DNA of 64,000 nucleotides from Candidatus Microbacterium colombiense. GTDB lineage: Bacteria; Actinomycetota; Actinomycetes; Actinomycetales; Microbacteriaceae. Position 1 is the first letter of the stretch. Each line of letters begins with the position of its first letter. Position numbers and translations under genes: made by a program. This document shows, piece after piece, positions 1-9,211 of this stretch. Under the pieces are notes generated by a model. That model was not told the origin of the DNA, did not search any database, and worked only from the letters and a program-made list of their open reading frames with translations. The stretch is taken from contig CP119308.1 in NCBI GenBank assembly GCA_029203165.1, forward strand, positions 1,302,001 to 1,366,000. Direction: 5' to 3'.

Positions 1-1728
1 GGCGGATCGCCCGACGACTGGGTGGAGCTGGTCAATCCGACCGGTGCCGCACTCGACGTGTCGGGCATCGTCGTGAAGGACGACGATGACGCGCACGCCT
101 ACACGATCCCCTCCGGCACCACGATCGCCGCGGGCGGATACCTGGTGATCGAGCGCGACGCCCTCGGCTTCGGGCTCGGCGGCGGCGACAAGGTGCGCCT
201 GTTCGACGGCGACCTGGTCGTCGACGAGACCAGCTGGGGCGAGGGACACGCCGCCACCACGTGGGGTCGCTGCCCCGACACCACCGGAGCGTTCGGGGTG
301 ACCGAGCGATCCACCAAGGGCGCGACGAACGTGTGCGCCGGCGAGATCGCCGTGACGCCGTGGCCGGGCTCGGCCGACGTGCGGGTGCTCGACGAGGTGC
401 CGACCTTCCTCGAGGACAGCTCGGGTCTGGACGTGCAGGAGACCGCCGACGGCGCGTTCCTCTGGGCCGTCGACAACGGTGAGGGACGTATCTGGAAGCT
501 CGAGGCTCACGCCGACGGCTCGGTCACGATGCTCGACGGCTGGAAGGACGGCAAGCGGGTGCGGTTCCAGAAGGACGCCGCGAACCCCTCTGCCGCGGGT
601 CCCGACACCGAAGGCATCACCGTCGACGGAGACGGCTTCGTCTACGTCGCATCGGAGCGCGACAACAGCGCCAAGGGAGTGAACCAGAACATCGTGCTCA
701 AGGTCGACCCTGACGCGGCCGCCGGTGACCTCGTTGCACAGCAGCAGTGGGATCTCACGGCTCTGCTGCCGGCGGTGGGCGCGAACCTCGGCATGGAGGC
801 GGTGCAGTGGGTGCCCGATTCGGCGCTCACCGGAAAGCTGTTCGATGACAACACCGCAGCCGCCTACGACCCCGCGGACTACGCGGGACACGGCTCGGGG
901 CTGTTCTTCGTCGCAGTCGAGGACAACGGGCACGTGTACGGATTCGCGCTCGCCGCGGACGGCACGGCGACCCTCGTGTCGGAGACCGCGCCCGGCCTCG
1001 CCGGAGTGATGGCACTGGACTACGACAGCGTGCGCGGCGTGCTGTGGGCCGTGTGCGACGACGGCTGCCAGGGCCGTTCCGCGGAGATCACCCTGAATGG
1101 TACGGCGAAGCCGGGGATCGTGCACCACGCGCGCCCGGCGGGGATGCCCGACATCAACAACGAGGGCTTCGCCACGGCGCCGGCTTCGCTGTCGGTCGAC
1201 GGTCAGCGTCCGGTCTGGTGGTTCGCCGACGGATTCGCCTCGCAGTCGCTGCGCGTCGGCACGCTTCCGGGCGTCGTCGACGAGAACCCGGGCACCGGCC
1301 AGCCGCCGCTGCCCGGCTCGGCGCTGGTCGACGGCAATCGCAACGGCGTCACGATCGACCCCGCCATCGCCGCACCGGGTCAGCGGGTGACGGTCACCGT
1401 CGGCGCATCGCAGGCCGGAGAAGACGTCGCGGTCTGGATGTACTCCGACCCGCAGCGCCTCGCCACGGGAACTCTCGACGCGGCGGGACGCCTGGCGGTG
1501 ACCGTTCCGGCGGATGCTCCGATCGGCGCGCACCGGATCGCGGTGTACTCCGCGGCCGGTGACCTGCTCGGTTGGGGCGACCTGCGCATCGCCGAGGCGG
1601 ACGGGGGAGCCGTCGACGGCGGCCTCGCCGCCACCGGTGGCGCGCTGCCGGTGGCCGCGATCGCGCTGGCGCTGTCTCTGCTGGTGGCCGGTGGGCTCAT
1701 CGTCCGCCGCCGCAAGAGCACGGTCTGA
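1..1728 (+). CDS. LAXTG-anchored surface protein, lamin-tail plus phytase/esterase-like domain (5' end cut by window)
   Basis: The reading frame is open from base 1 and its start lies outside the window. The 575 visible residues begin inside a lamin-tail-like fold (about residues 1-65, DDWVELVNPTG then a Gly-rich beta segment). A beta-propeller-like esterase/phytase-type region follows (about 115-430, with SSGLDVQ and LWAVDNGEGRIWKLE), then a Gly/Pro linker and a small Ig-like domain (about 440-530). The C-terminus is a cell-wall sorting signal: LAATG (542-546), a hydrophobic stretch, and an RRRK tail. LAXTG is the motif used by class E sortases of high-GC Gram-positives. The protein is therefore probably exported and covalently wall-linked; a hydrolytic role on phosphate or ester substrates is inferred only from fold resemblance. 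Confidence 0.75.
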   Translation, partial: GGSPDDWVELVNPTGAALDVSGIVVKDDDDAHAYTIPSGTTIAAGGYLVIERDALGFGLGGGDKVRLFDGDLVVDETSWGEGHAATTWGRCPDTTGAFGVTERSTKGATNVCAGEIAVTPWPGSADVRVLDEVPTFLEDSSGLDVQETADGAFLWAVDNGEGRIWKLEAHADGSVTMLDGWKDGKRVRFQKDAANPSAAGPDTEGITVDGDGFVYVASERDNSAKGVNQNIVLKVDPDAAAGDLVAQQQWDLTALLPAVGANLGMEAVQWVPDSALTGKLFDDNTAAAYDPADYAGHGSGLFFVAVEDNGHVYGFALAADGTATLVSETAPGLAGVMALDYDSVRGVLWAVCDDGCQGRSAEITLNGTAKPGIVHHARPAGMPDINNEGFATAPASLSVDGQRPVWWFADGFASQSLRVGTLPGVVDENPGTGQPPLPGSALVDGNRNGVTIDPAIAAPGQRVTVTVGASQAGEDVAVWMYSDPQRLATGTLDAAGRLAVTVPADAPIGAHRIAVYSAAGDLLGWGDLRIAEADGGAVDGGLAATGGALPVAAIALALSLLVAGGLIVRRRKSTV

Positions 1729-1734
1729 GTCCGT

Positions 1735-1771
1735 CGAACGGGGCGGGGGAGTCTCTCCTCCGTCCCGTTCG
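1735..1771 (+). terminator. Hairpin terminator after the surface-protein gene
   Basis: The arms at 1735-1746 and 1760-1771 pair over 12 bp with one G-T wobble. They begin 7 nt after the stop codon. There is no long T run, which is common for high-GC actinobacterial terminators. Confidence 0.55.
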
Positions 1772-1821
1772 GCAGGCGACCGTGTCTGCCTGTCGGTGCC
1801 GCCGCCTAGACTCATAAGGCC

Positions 1822-4260
1822 ATGACCGAAGCTCCCCTCATCGTTCCCGGAACCGCCGGCCCTCAGGGCCAGGACGACCTCCTCGCCGGCCTCAACCCTC
1901 AGCAGCTCGAGGCGGTGACCTATCGCGGTCCCGCGCTGCTCATCGTGGCCGGAGCAGGCTCGGGAAAGACGAGTGTGCTGACCAGGCGCATCGCCTCACT
2001 GCTGCGCAACCGCGAGGCCTGGCCCAGTCAGATCCTCGCCATCACCTTCACGAACAAGGCGGCCGGAGAGATGCGCGAGCGTGTCGGTGCGCTCGTCGGC
2101 GATGCCTCCCGCGGCATGTGGATCTCGACCTTCCACTCCGCGTGCGTGCGCATCCTGCGCCGAGAGGCCGAGCACTTCGGGTTCACCAAGACCTTCACGA
2201 TCTACGACTCCGGCGACTCGCGCGCGCTCATCAAGCGGCTCGTCAAGGAGCACGAGGCGGATGCCTACGGTCTGACCCCGGCCTCGGTGCAGTCGCGCAT
2301 CTCGAAGCTCAAGAACGAACTCGCCGACGCCGAGTCCTATGCGCGTCAGGCCAACACGTCCGACCCCGCTGAGCGCATCTTCGTCGAGTTGTTCGCCGAC
2401 TACCAGCGCCAGCTGCGCAAGGCCAACGCCTTCGACTTCGACGACCTGATCGGGCAGACGGTCTACCTGTTCCGCGCCTTCCCGCAGGTCGCCGACACGT
2501 ACCGCCGGCGCTTCCGCCACATCCTCGTCGATGAGTACCAGGACACCAACCACGCGCAGTACGCGCTGATCCACGAGCTCACGCGTCCGGTCGCAGGTGA
2601 CGCCCCCGACCCGTATGCCTCCAACGGCATGATGATCTTCGAACCCGAGACGACGCCCGAGATCGCGGGCGCATCCCTCACGGTCGTCGGTGATTCGGAT
2701 CAGTCGATCTACGCCTTCCGCGGTGCCGACATCCGGAACATCAGCGAATTCGAGCGCGATTTCCCCGGTGCCCGCGTGGTGCTGCTCGAGCAGAACTACC
2801 GCTCGACGCAGAACATCCTCTCGGCGGCCAACGCGGTCATCGGCAACAACTTCGATCGCAAGGACAAGAAGCTCTGGAGCGACAAGGGCGACGGCGACGC
2901 GATCATCGGTTTCACCGGGTACTCGCAGCACGACGAGGCGCAGTTCGTCGCCGACGAGGTCGAATCGCTCCGCCGCGCCGGCATGCCGTACTCCGAGATG
3001 GCCGTGTTCTACCGCACCAACTCGCAGTCCCGTGCGCTGGAGGAGATCTTCATCCGCTCCGCCGTGCCCTACAAGATCATGGGCGGAACGAAGTTCTACG
3101 ACCGCGCCGAGATCAAGGACGCGCTCGCCTACCTCGTGGCCGTCGCCAACCCCGTCGACGAGATGGCGGTCCGCCGTATCCTGAACAAGCCCCGCCGAGG
3201 CATCGGCGACGTCACCGCGACGGCGATCTCCCGCTTCGCCGAAGACCACGGGGTCAGCTTCCGCGACGCCCTGTCGGTGCCTGCCCAGCTCGGGTTCGGC
3301 CCGAAGATGCAGGCGGCCATCGCACAGCTCGACGCCGTGCTGGTCGAGGCGACCGAGATCCTGCTTCCTGCCTCGGGGGAGCTGCCTCCTCCCACGAGCG
3401 TGGCGGAAGGCCTCAGCCTGCTGCTGTCGAAGAGCGGCTACCTCGACGCTCTGCGCGCGAGCCGCGACCCTCAGGACGAGGCACGGGTCGAGAATCTCGA
3501 CGAGTTCGTCGCGGTCGCTCGCGACTTCGCGAGGAACAACCCCGAGGGCACGATCGTCGACTTCCTCACCGAGGTGGCACTGGTGTCCGACGCCGACGAT
3601 CTCGAAGACGAATCCGGCACGGTGTCGCTCATGACGATGCACACGGCGAAGGGTCTCGAGTACGACGCGGTCTTCGTGACGGGTGTCGAGGAAGACCTGA
3701 TCCCGCACCGCATCTCGGCGGGCGAGCCGGGCGGTCCGCAGGAGGAGCGTCGGCTGTTCTACGTGGGCATCACGCGTGCGCGCAAGAGACTCCACCTGTC
3801 GCTCGCGATGACCCGCGCCCAGTTCGGCGAGGTGACGGTCGCGATGCCGAGCCGCTTCCTGCAGGAGATCCCCGCGGCGCTGATCGACTGGCGTCAGTCG
3901 CCCGGTGACGTGAACTCGCGCGGCGGTATGCAGTCGCGGGCGCTCAACGCCCGCCGTCCCGGCGGCTTCGGTTCCTCGGGCTCCGGTGACCGCTTCGGTG
4001 TGAAGGCCCTGCCGGGGCGCGACTCGCTCAAGCCCCTGTCGACCGCGATGGATCGCTTCCCGAACCGCGTGACGGCGAAGGTGCGCGACAACGGCGACCT
4101 CGAGCTCGCCGCGGGCGACCGCATCCGGCACACCGACTTCGGCGAAGGCAGGGTCGACGCGGTGACGGGGGAGGGCGCCAAACGCATCGCCCACGTGCGG
4201 TTCGACACGGCGGGCCAGAAGAAGCTCCTCATCAAGGTCGCGCCGATCGAGAAGATCTGA
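1822..4260 (+). CDS. pcrA: ATP-dependent DNA helicase PcrA/UvrD (superfamily 1)
   Basis: An 812-residue SF1A 3'-5' helicase acting in nucleotide excision repair, replication-fork maintenance and removal of stalled RNA polymerase. Visible motifs are the Q-motif (LNPQQLEAV, about 25-33), Walker A (GAGSGKT, 44-50), motif II VDEYQDT (about 235), the QNYRST motif, and the C-terminal MTMHTAKGLEYDAVF and FYVGITRARKRL motifs. The last 50 residues (DRIRHTDFGEGRV and following) form the Tudor-like tail that contacts RNA polymerase in PcrA. The length is typical. A TAGACT -10 box at 1807-1812 lies 9 nt before the ATG with no Shine-Dalgarno sequence, so the message is probably short-leadered or leaderless. 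Confidence 0.95.
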   Translation: MTEAPLIVPGTAGPQGQDDLLAGLNPQQLEAVTYRGPALLIVAGAGSGKTSVLTRRIASLLRNREAWPSQILAITFTNKAAGEMRERVGALVGDASRGMWISTFHSACVRILRREAEHFGFTKTFTIYDSGDSRALIKRLVKEHEADAYGLTPASVQSRISKLKNELADAESYARQANTSDPAERIFVELFADYQRQLRKANAFDFDDLIGQTVYLFRAFPQVADTYRRRFRHILVDEYQDTNHAQYALIHELTRPVAGDAPDPYASNGMMIFEPETTPEIAGASLTVVGDSDQSIYAFRGADIRNISEFERDFPGARVVLLEQNYRSTQNILSAANAVIGNNFDRKDKKLWSDKGDGDAIIGFTGYSQHDEAQFVADEVESLRRAGMPYSEMAVFYRTNSQSRALEEIFIRSAVPYKIMGGTKFYDRAEIKDALAYLVAVANPVDEMAVRRILNKPRRGIGDVTATAISRFAEDHGVSFRDALSVPAQLGFGPKMQAAIAQLDAVLVEATEILLPASGELPPPTSVAEGLSLLLSKSGYLDALRASRDPQDEARVENLDEFVAVARDFARNNPEGTIVDFLTEVALVSDADDLEDESGTVSLMTMHTAKGLEYDAVFVTGVEEDLIPHRISAGEPGGPQEERRLFYVGITRARKRLHLSLAMTRAQFGEVTVAMPSRFLQEIPAALIDWRQSPGDVNSRGGMQSRALNARRPGGFGSSGSGDRFGVKALPGRDSLKPLSTAMDRFPNRVTAKVRDNGDLELAAGDRIRHTDFGEGRVDAVTGEGAKRIAHVRFDTAGQKKLLIKVAPIEKI

Positions 4261-4302
4261 CGACGCGTCACAGCGCGGCGGTGGCGGGTTAGGCTGACTG
4301 AT

Positions 4303-5472
4303 ATGGCCCTGTTCTCCCGCCGCAAGAAGTCCGGCGACGATGTCATCTCCTCCGCCTCCGATGCGACCGAGGCCGACACGGCCACGCCGGACGACGCGGC
4401 CGAGGCCGATACGGCTACGCCGGACGCGCCGGCCGCCGAGGCGGAGGCCGCAGCGCCGAGCATCGGCATCTCGGTGCAGGCCTTCCGCGGTGTGGGAGCG
4501 ACGGCAGGGCCGGCCGTGAGCCTGCCCGACGCGAACGACGTCGCGGATGCCGCCGAGCCCACGGTGTCGCTGCCCCGTCTGCCGCAGCCGGCGGCTCCGT
4601 CCGCACCGACCCAGCCGGTGCCCCCGGCCGAGCGTCGCCTTCCGCTCGCCGCGGCTCTGCCGCCCGAGCAGACCGAGACCGTCCCCGGCATGAAGGACAA
4701 CGTGCTCCTGCGCGAGGCTCTGCAGGAGATCGAGGCCGGGGCGACCAACGAGCAACTGCTCGGCGTCATGCGCCAGGCGCTGCAGGGGCATCTGTACATC
4801 CGCGTGAACGGCGATGCGAGGGCGCAGATCGCCGAGGGCAAGCCGCTCGCGGTCGCCGTCGTGCGCGATGAGGAGCGCCAGTTCATGCTCGCGTTCAGCT
4901 CGGCCGCCGCCGTGCGGGAGTCGGTGAAGCTCGAGCCGGACCCCGCAGCGACGTCTGCCGTCGCCCAGCCCGTCACCTCGGTGCTGCAGCAGGTCATCGC
5001 CGGCGACTTCGCCGGTCTGATCGTCGACAACGCCTCGGCCCCGCACCGCGTGGTGTTCCCGACCGAGCTGCTGGAGAAGACCCTCGAGCAGGCCGACGTC
5101 GACATGACGGTGAAGACCATCCTCGCCTCGCCGCGTTCGCAGGACTCGGGGAGCAAGGTCGGGGAGGCTCTCGCCGAGAAGCGCATGTGGGTCGCGGTGA
5201 ACGACGGGTCCGGTACCGGCGAGGTCGGCATCGCCGAAGCCCAGACCGCCGACGGCAAGCGCTACCTGCAGCTCTTCACACATCCGCTCGAGGTCATCGC
5301 GCTCGGCCGCGGCGACCGCCCGCTGCCGTTCTCGCCGGAACAGCTCGCCAAGGTGCTGTCCAGCCACACCGACATGGCAGGTGTGATCGTCGATTCCGCA
5401 GGCCCGTCGATGCTCATCGAACGGGACGCCCTGGCGCCCGTGCTCGTGCTCGCCGTCGACCTCGGAGACTGA
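4303..5472 (+). CDS. SseB-family protein with two SseB-like domains
   Basis: A 389-residue protein. Residues 1-130 are low-complexity Ala/Glu/Pro-rich and contain a short internal duplication (EADTATPD twice). Two related SseB-type modules follow at about 135-250 and 265-385; the second ends PVLVLAVDLGD. SseB domains are widespread in actinobacteria and their biochemical role is unresolved, so I assign only the family. There is no signal peptide or membrane segment, so it is probably cytosolic. A TAGGCT box at 4290-4295 sits 7 nt before the ATG, which fits leaderless transcription from its own promoter rather than read-through from pcrA, 42 nt upstream. Confidence 0.75.
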   Translation: MALFSRRKKSGDDVISSASDATEADTATPDDAAEADTATPDAPAAEAEAAAPSIGISVQAFRGVGATAGPAVSLPDANDVADAAEPTVSLPRLPQPAAPSAPTQPVPPAERRLPLAAALPPEQTETVPGMKDNVLLREALQEIEAGATNEQLLGVMRQALQGHLYIRVNGDARAQIAEGKPLAVAVVRDEERQFMLAFSSAAAVRESVKLEPDPAATSAVAQPVTSVLQQVIAGDFAGLIVDNASAPHRVVFPTELLEKTLEQADVDMTVKTILASPRSQDSGSKVGEALAEKRMWVAVNDGSGTGEVGIAEAQTADGKRYLQLFTHPLEVIALGRGDRPLPFSPEQLAKVLSSHTDMAGVIVDSAGPSMLIERDALAPVLVLAVDLGD

Positions 5473-5519
5473 TCCTTCCGGGGGTTCCCCCGCGCAGGCG
5501 CGCGCTCTAGGGTCGGAGC

Positions 5520-6581
5520 ATGGCCTCCGAACGTGTGACCGTGACCGTCGCCGACGATGACGATGACGGGGAGCGAGATGTCGTGCTCTCCAGCCCGAAC
5601 CGCGTGGTGTGGCCGGACGTCGGCATCACCAAGTCCGAGCTCGCCGAGTATGTGCAGCTCGTCTCGGTGCCCTTCCTGTCGGCGAACGGCGGCAGGCCCG
5701 TGTCGTTGGAGCGCTTCCGTGATGGGATCGGCAGTGGCGGGTTCTTCTCCAAGAACCCGCCGAAGGGCACGCCGGACTACGTCGACGCGGTCACCGTGAC
5801 CTACAACAGCGGCCGCTCGCATCCGCAGATCGTGCTGAACCGGGCGAGCGCCATCGTGTGGGCGGTGCAGATGAACACGATCGTGTTCCATCCCTGGGCG
5901 TCCTTGGCCTCCGACGCCGACGATCCGGTCGAACTGCGCATCGACCTCGACCCGCAGCCGGGCACCGACTTCTCCGACGCGGTGCGCGCCGCTCACGAGC
6001 TGCGCGAGGTGCTGAAGGAAGCGGGCCTGGAGGCGTTCGCGAAGACGAGCGGGAACCGAGGGCTGCACGTCTTCGCGCCGATCGAGCCCACACATGAGTT
6101 CCTCGACGTGCGCCATGCCGTGATCGCGGCCGGCCGGGAGCTGGAGCGGCGAATGCCGGAACAGGTCACGATGAACTGGTGGAAGGAGGAGCGCGGAGAG
6201 CGCATCTTCATCGACTTCAACCAGGCCAACCGGGATCGCACCATGGCGGGCGCCTACAGTCCGCGTGCGCTCCCTGCCGCCACCGTCTCGACCCCCGTGC
6301 ACTGGGAGGAGCTCGACGATCTCGATCCGACGCGCTTCACGGTGCGCACGATCCCGCAGCGGCTCGCCGATGTGGGCGACCCGTGGGCGGCGATGCAGGA
6401 TGCGCCCGGTCGGATCGACACGCTCCTGCAGTGGTGGGAGCGTGACGTGTCGAACGGTCTGGGCGAACTGTCCTTCCCGCCCGAGTTCCCCAAGATGCCG
6501 GGCGAACCGCCCCGTGTGCAGCCGAGCAAGAAAGTCGCGGCGAACTGGGACGAAGACGGTACCCCGGCCGACAAGAGCTGA
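5520..6581 (+). CDS. LigD-type DNA polymerase/primase domain protein (stand-alone)
   Basis: A 353-residue stand-alone version of the LigD polymerase domain (archaeo-eukaryotic primase fold), the enzyme that fills ends with ribo- or deoxyribonucleotides during bacterial non-homologous end joining. Recognisable landmarks are IDLDP (141-145, catalytic acidic pair), TSGNRGLHVFAPI (nucleotide-binding region) and FIDFNQANRDRTMAGAYSPRA near the third catalytic Asp. No ligase or phosphoesterase domain is attached; the ligase is the convergent gene next door. A TAGGGT box at 5508-5513 lies exactly 6 nt before the ATG, suggesting a leaderless mRNA. No Ku gene is in the window. Confidence 0.88.
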   Translation: MASERVTVTVADDDDDGERDVVLSSPNRVVWPDVGITKSELAEYVQLVSVPFLSANGGRPVSLERFRDGIGSGGFFSKNPPKGTPDYVDAVTVTYNSGRSHPQIVLNRASAIVWAVQMNTIVFHPWASLASDADDPVELRIDLDPQPGTDFSDAVRAAHELREVLKEAGLEAFAKTSGNRGLHVFAPIEPTHEFLDVRHAVIAAGRELERRMPEQVTMNWWKEERGERIFIDFNQANRDRTMAGAYSPRALPAATVSTPVHWEELDDLDPTRFTVRTIPQRLADVGDPWAAMQDAPGRIDTLLQWWERDVSNGLGELSFPPEFPKMPGEPPRVQPSKKVAANWDEDGTPADKS

Positions 6582-6590
6582 CCGCCCTCC

Positions 6591-7634
6591 TCAGCTCAGG
6601 ACGTCGGCGAGGTCGTAGCCGGCCACGGTGTCGAGCTGGTCGTAGGTGCACGACGTCGCGTCACGGTCGGGGCGCCACCGCGCGAACTGCACGGTATGGC
6701 GGAACCGGGCGCCCTCGAGCTGGTCGTAGCGCACCTCCAGCACGCGTTCCGGACGCAGACGCACGAACGAGACATCCTTCGAGCCGCTGAAGCGGGATCG
6801 CTCGCCCTCGCCGGTCACCGCATCGCCCGATGCGTCGCGCTCGACCAGCGGTGCGAGTTCCTCCACGAGCTCTTGCCGTCGGACATCGCTCCACGCCGCC
6901 ACCCCGCCGACCTGACGCAGCGAGCCGTCGGAGTCATACAGCCCCACCAGCAGTGAGCCGACGCCCGAGCCGGACTTGTGGATGCGGTAGCCCAACGCCA
7001 CGACATCGGCGGTGCGGGCGTGCTTGATCTTGATCAGCGTGCGTTTACCCGGCGCATACGGCTGGTCGAGCGGCTTGGCCACCACTCCGTCGAGGCCCGC
7101 TCCTTCGAACTCGGCCAGCCACCCCACCGCTGCGTCGTGATCTCGCGTGGTCCGCGTGATGTGCAGGGGGTGCCCGACATCTGCCATCAGCGCCTCCAGT
7201 CGGGAACGGCGCTGCGCGAACGGCGTGGTCAGCAGGTCATCCTCGCCGTCGGCGAGCAGGTCGAAGGCGACGAACATGGCCGGAGTCTCAGCGGCGAGCC
7301 GTGCGACCCGCGATGCGGCGGGGTGGATGCGCTGGCTGAGCGCCTCCCAGTCCAGCCGCTGGGCGCCGTCGGGGCCGGTCGCGACGACGATCTCGCCGTC
7401 GAGCAGGCACGGGCGGGGGAGCAGCTGGGGGATCACCTCGACGAGTTCGGGGAAATAGCGGGTGAGTGGTTTCGCTGCTCGGGAGCCGATCTCGACGGTC
7501 TCGCCGTCCCAGGCGATGAGCCCGCGGAAACCGTCCCACTTCGGCTCGTAGAGCAGGCCTCCAGCGGTCTTCGCGGGGTGGGGGACCGTCGCCGCGGCCT
7601 TCGCGAGCATCGGCGCGGGGATCTCGTAGCGCAT
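6591..7634 (-). CDS. ATP-dependent DNA ligase (LigD/LigC-like)
   Basis: A 347-residue ATP-dependent ligase. The adenylation lysine is K32 in EPKWDGFRG (KxDG motif). The adenylation core continues with LLDGEIVV and the motif IV/V region GVVAKPL...KIKH, and an OB-fold C-terminus contains EVRYDQLEGARFRHTVQFARWRPDR. I start at the ATG of MRYEIPAPMLAKAAA; in-frame sequence further upstream reads as low-complexity Arg-rich and overlaps the next gene. Its stop lies 10 nt from the stop of the convergent LigD-polymerase gene, so the two are likely to cooperate in end joining although transcribed towards each other. Acting as a general repair ligase is an alternative. Confidence 0.9.
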   Translation of the reverse strand: MRYEIPAPMLAKAAATVPHPAKTAGGLLYEPKWDGFRGLIAWDGETVEIGSRAAKPLTRYFPELVEVIPQLLPRPCLLDGEIVVATGPDGAQRLDWEALSQRIHPAASRVARLAAETPAMFVAFDLLADGEDDLLTTPFAQRRSRLEALMADVGHPLHITRTTRDHDAAVGWLAEFEGAGLDGVVAKPLDQPYAPGKRTLIKIKHARTADVVALGYRIHKSGSGVGSLLVGLYDSDGSLRQVGGVAAWSDVRRQELVEELAPLVERDASGDAVTGEGERSRFSGSKDVSFVRLRPERVLEVRYDQLEGARFRHTVQFARWRPDRDATSCTYDQLDTVAGYDLADVLS

Positions 7635-7687
7635 GGCACCATCCTGGCCCCGGCCTGCGCCGAGGGGAAGGCCGGATACGCGCCGGT

Positions 7688-9139
7688 TCAACCGAAGAGG
7701 TCGTCCAGGGTCACCGGGGTGCCGGCGTCGCGCAGGGCGGTGCGAGCGGCATGCCATCCCGCCATGCCGTGCACGCCAGGGCCAGGGGGTGTGGAGGCGG
7801 AGGCGAGGTAGACCCCGGGCATGGGCGTGCGCCACGGGGTCGGTGACACGACCGGTCGGCGGATCGCCTGGTCGATGCTGAAGACGCCGCCGGAGATGTC
7901 CCCGCCGATCTCGGCGGGATTGATCGCATCGCGTGAGGATGCCGGCACCGAATGATGCGCGAGGATGCGGTCGCGGAAGCCCGGGGCGAAGCGTTCGACC
8001 TGTCGCGTGATGAGTTCCGTGGCGTCGAGATCGGAGTCGGCCGGCACGTGGATGTACGCCCAGAACACGGCCTTGCCCTCGGGCGCGCGCGACGGGTCGA
8101 AGACGGAGGGCTGCACGGCGAGCACGTAGGGGTGATCGCTCACGCGACCTCGCGCGACCGCATCCTCGCTCGCCCGGACCTCGGATGCGGATCCGCCGAT
8201 GTGCACGGTGGGGGACTGCGCGACATCCGCATGGGCCCAGGGGACGGGACCGTCGAGGGCGAAGTCGACCTTCGCCACTCCGGGACCGTAGCGGTAGGAG
8301 GCGATCGCAGCCGCATAGCGGGAGGGGACCGCGGGGTGGGTGAGCGCCAGCCGCGGCGAGGTGTTGAGGATCAGCAGGTCACCTCGTGCCGGGTCGCCCC
8401 AGTCGAGCGTGCTGAGATCGTCGATGCGCTGCCCGGTCTCGGCGCCTCCGCCGTGGGCCTCCACGTCGGCGAGCAGCGCATCGGCGATGCGCTGCGCCCC
8501 GCCCCGCGGATATGCCCATCCACCGGCGTGCGCGTGAGCCCCGAGGAGCAGGCCCGCCGCGGCACTCGCCAGTGAGGGGAGCCTCGAGTTGGCGTGGGCG
8601 ACCACGCCGGCCATCAATGCCGCGGCCTCCTCGGTGCGGAAGGCGTGTCGCGCGAACGGTGCGCTCTGATCCAGCATCCGCAGTGCGAAACGCGCTGCCG
8701 TGATCGGGTCGCGCGGCCACCGGAGCAGGGCGTTGCCGGTGAAGTCCACGACGCCGTCGATGTGCGTGCTGAGCGGTCGCAGTCGGGCGAGCCAGGCAGC
8801 CCCGTCACTGCCCAGTCCTGCGGCAGTGCGCTCGATGTCGCGCCACGCGATCGCCGCGCGCCCCTCGTCGAGCGGATGCGCATAGGAGACGTCCGGGCGG
8901 ATCCACTCGACCGACTGCGGCAGGCCGAGGGCGCGGAAGATCGGCGACGCGAGCGCCGCGGGATGCACGGCGGAGCACACATCGTGTCGGAACCCGGGGA
9001 GCGTTGACGCGAGCGTCCGCACCCCTCCGCCGATCGTGTCCCCGGCCTCGAGGATGCGGGTCTCGTACCCGCTGCGGGCGAGGACCGCGGCCGCAGTGAG
9101 TCCGCTCGGCCCTGATCCGATGATCGTCGCGCGTGCCAT
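7688..9139 (-). CDS. NAD(P)/FAD-dependent oxidoreductase, phytoene-desaturase/carotenoid-isomerase-like
   Basis: A 483-residue flavoprotein. It has an N-terminal dinucleotide-binding fingerprint (IIGSGPSGLTAAAVLARSG, about 6-24, then an acidic residue ending the second strand). The C-terminal motif GVYLASASTPPGPGVHGMAGWHAA is typical of the phytoene dehydrogenase / retinol-saturase-like family. No phytoene synthase or other carotenoid gene is nearby, so the substrate is unknown. It lies 53 nt upstream of the ligase gene on the same strand and may be co-transcribed with it. I see no -10 box at the 6-nt distance used by many neighbours. Confidence 0.75.
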   Translation of the reverse strand: MARATIIGSGPSGLTAAAVLARSGYETRILEAGDTIGGGVRTLASTLPGFRHDVCSAVHPAALASPIFRALGLPQSVEWIRPDVSYAHPLDEGRAAIAWRDIERTAAGLGSDGAAWLARLRPLSTHIDGVVDFTGNALLRWPRDPITAARFALRMLDQSAPFARHAFRTEEAAALMAGVVAHANSRLPSLASAAAGLLLGAHAHAGGWAYPRGGAQRIADALLADVEAHGGGAETGQRIDDLSTLDWGDPARGDLLILNTSPRLALTHPAVPSRYAAAIASYRYGPGVAKVDFALDGPVPWAHADVAQSPTVHIGGSASEVRASEDAVARGRVSDHPYVLAVQPSVFDPSRAPEGKAVFWAYIHVPADSDLDATELITRQVERFAPGFRDRILAHHSVPASSRDAINPAEIGGDISGGVFSIDQAIRRPVVSPTPWRTPMPGVYLASASTPPGPGVHGMAGWHAARTALRDAGTPVTLDDLFG

Positions 9140-9185
9140 GGCGCCAGTCTCTCACGCCGCATCCGCGGATTGCGGTCTGCGGGCC

Positions 9186-9208
9186 CTCCAGGACGTGCGA
9201 TCCTGGAG
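9186..9208 (+). promoter_or_regulatory. Hairpin covering the ribosome-binding site of the Cys-tailed protein
   Basis: The arms 9186-9193 (CTCCAGGA) and 9201-9208 (TCCTGGAG) pair perfectly around a 7-nt loop. The 3' arm contains most of the GGAGGA Shine-Dalgarno, and the ATG follows at 9212. If the mRNA begins upstream, translation would require opening the stem. Confidence 0.45.
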
Positions 9209-9211
9209 GAG

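Noticed and set aside
1996..5367. A 1123-codon open frame on the minus strand opposite pcrA and the SseB gene
   Set aside because: The composition is Arg/Asp/His/Val-rich with no recognisable motif; it is the antisense mirror of strongly GC-biased codons in real plus-strand genes.
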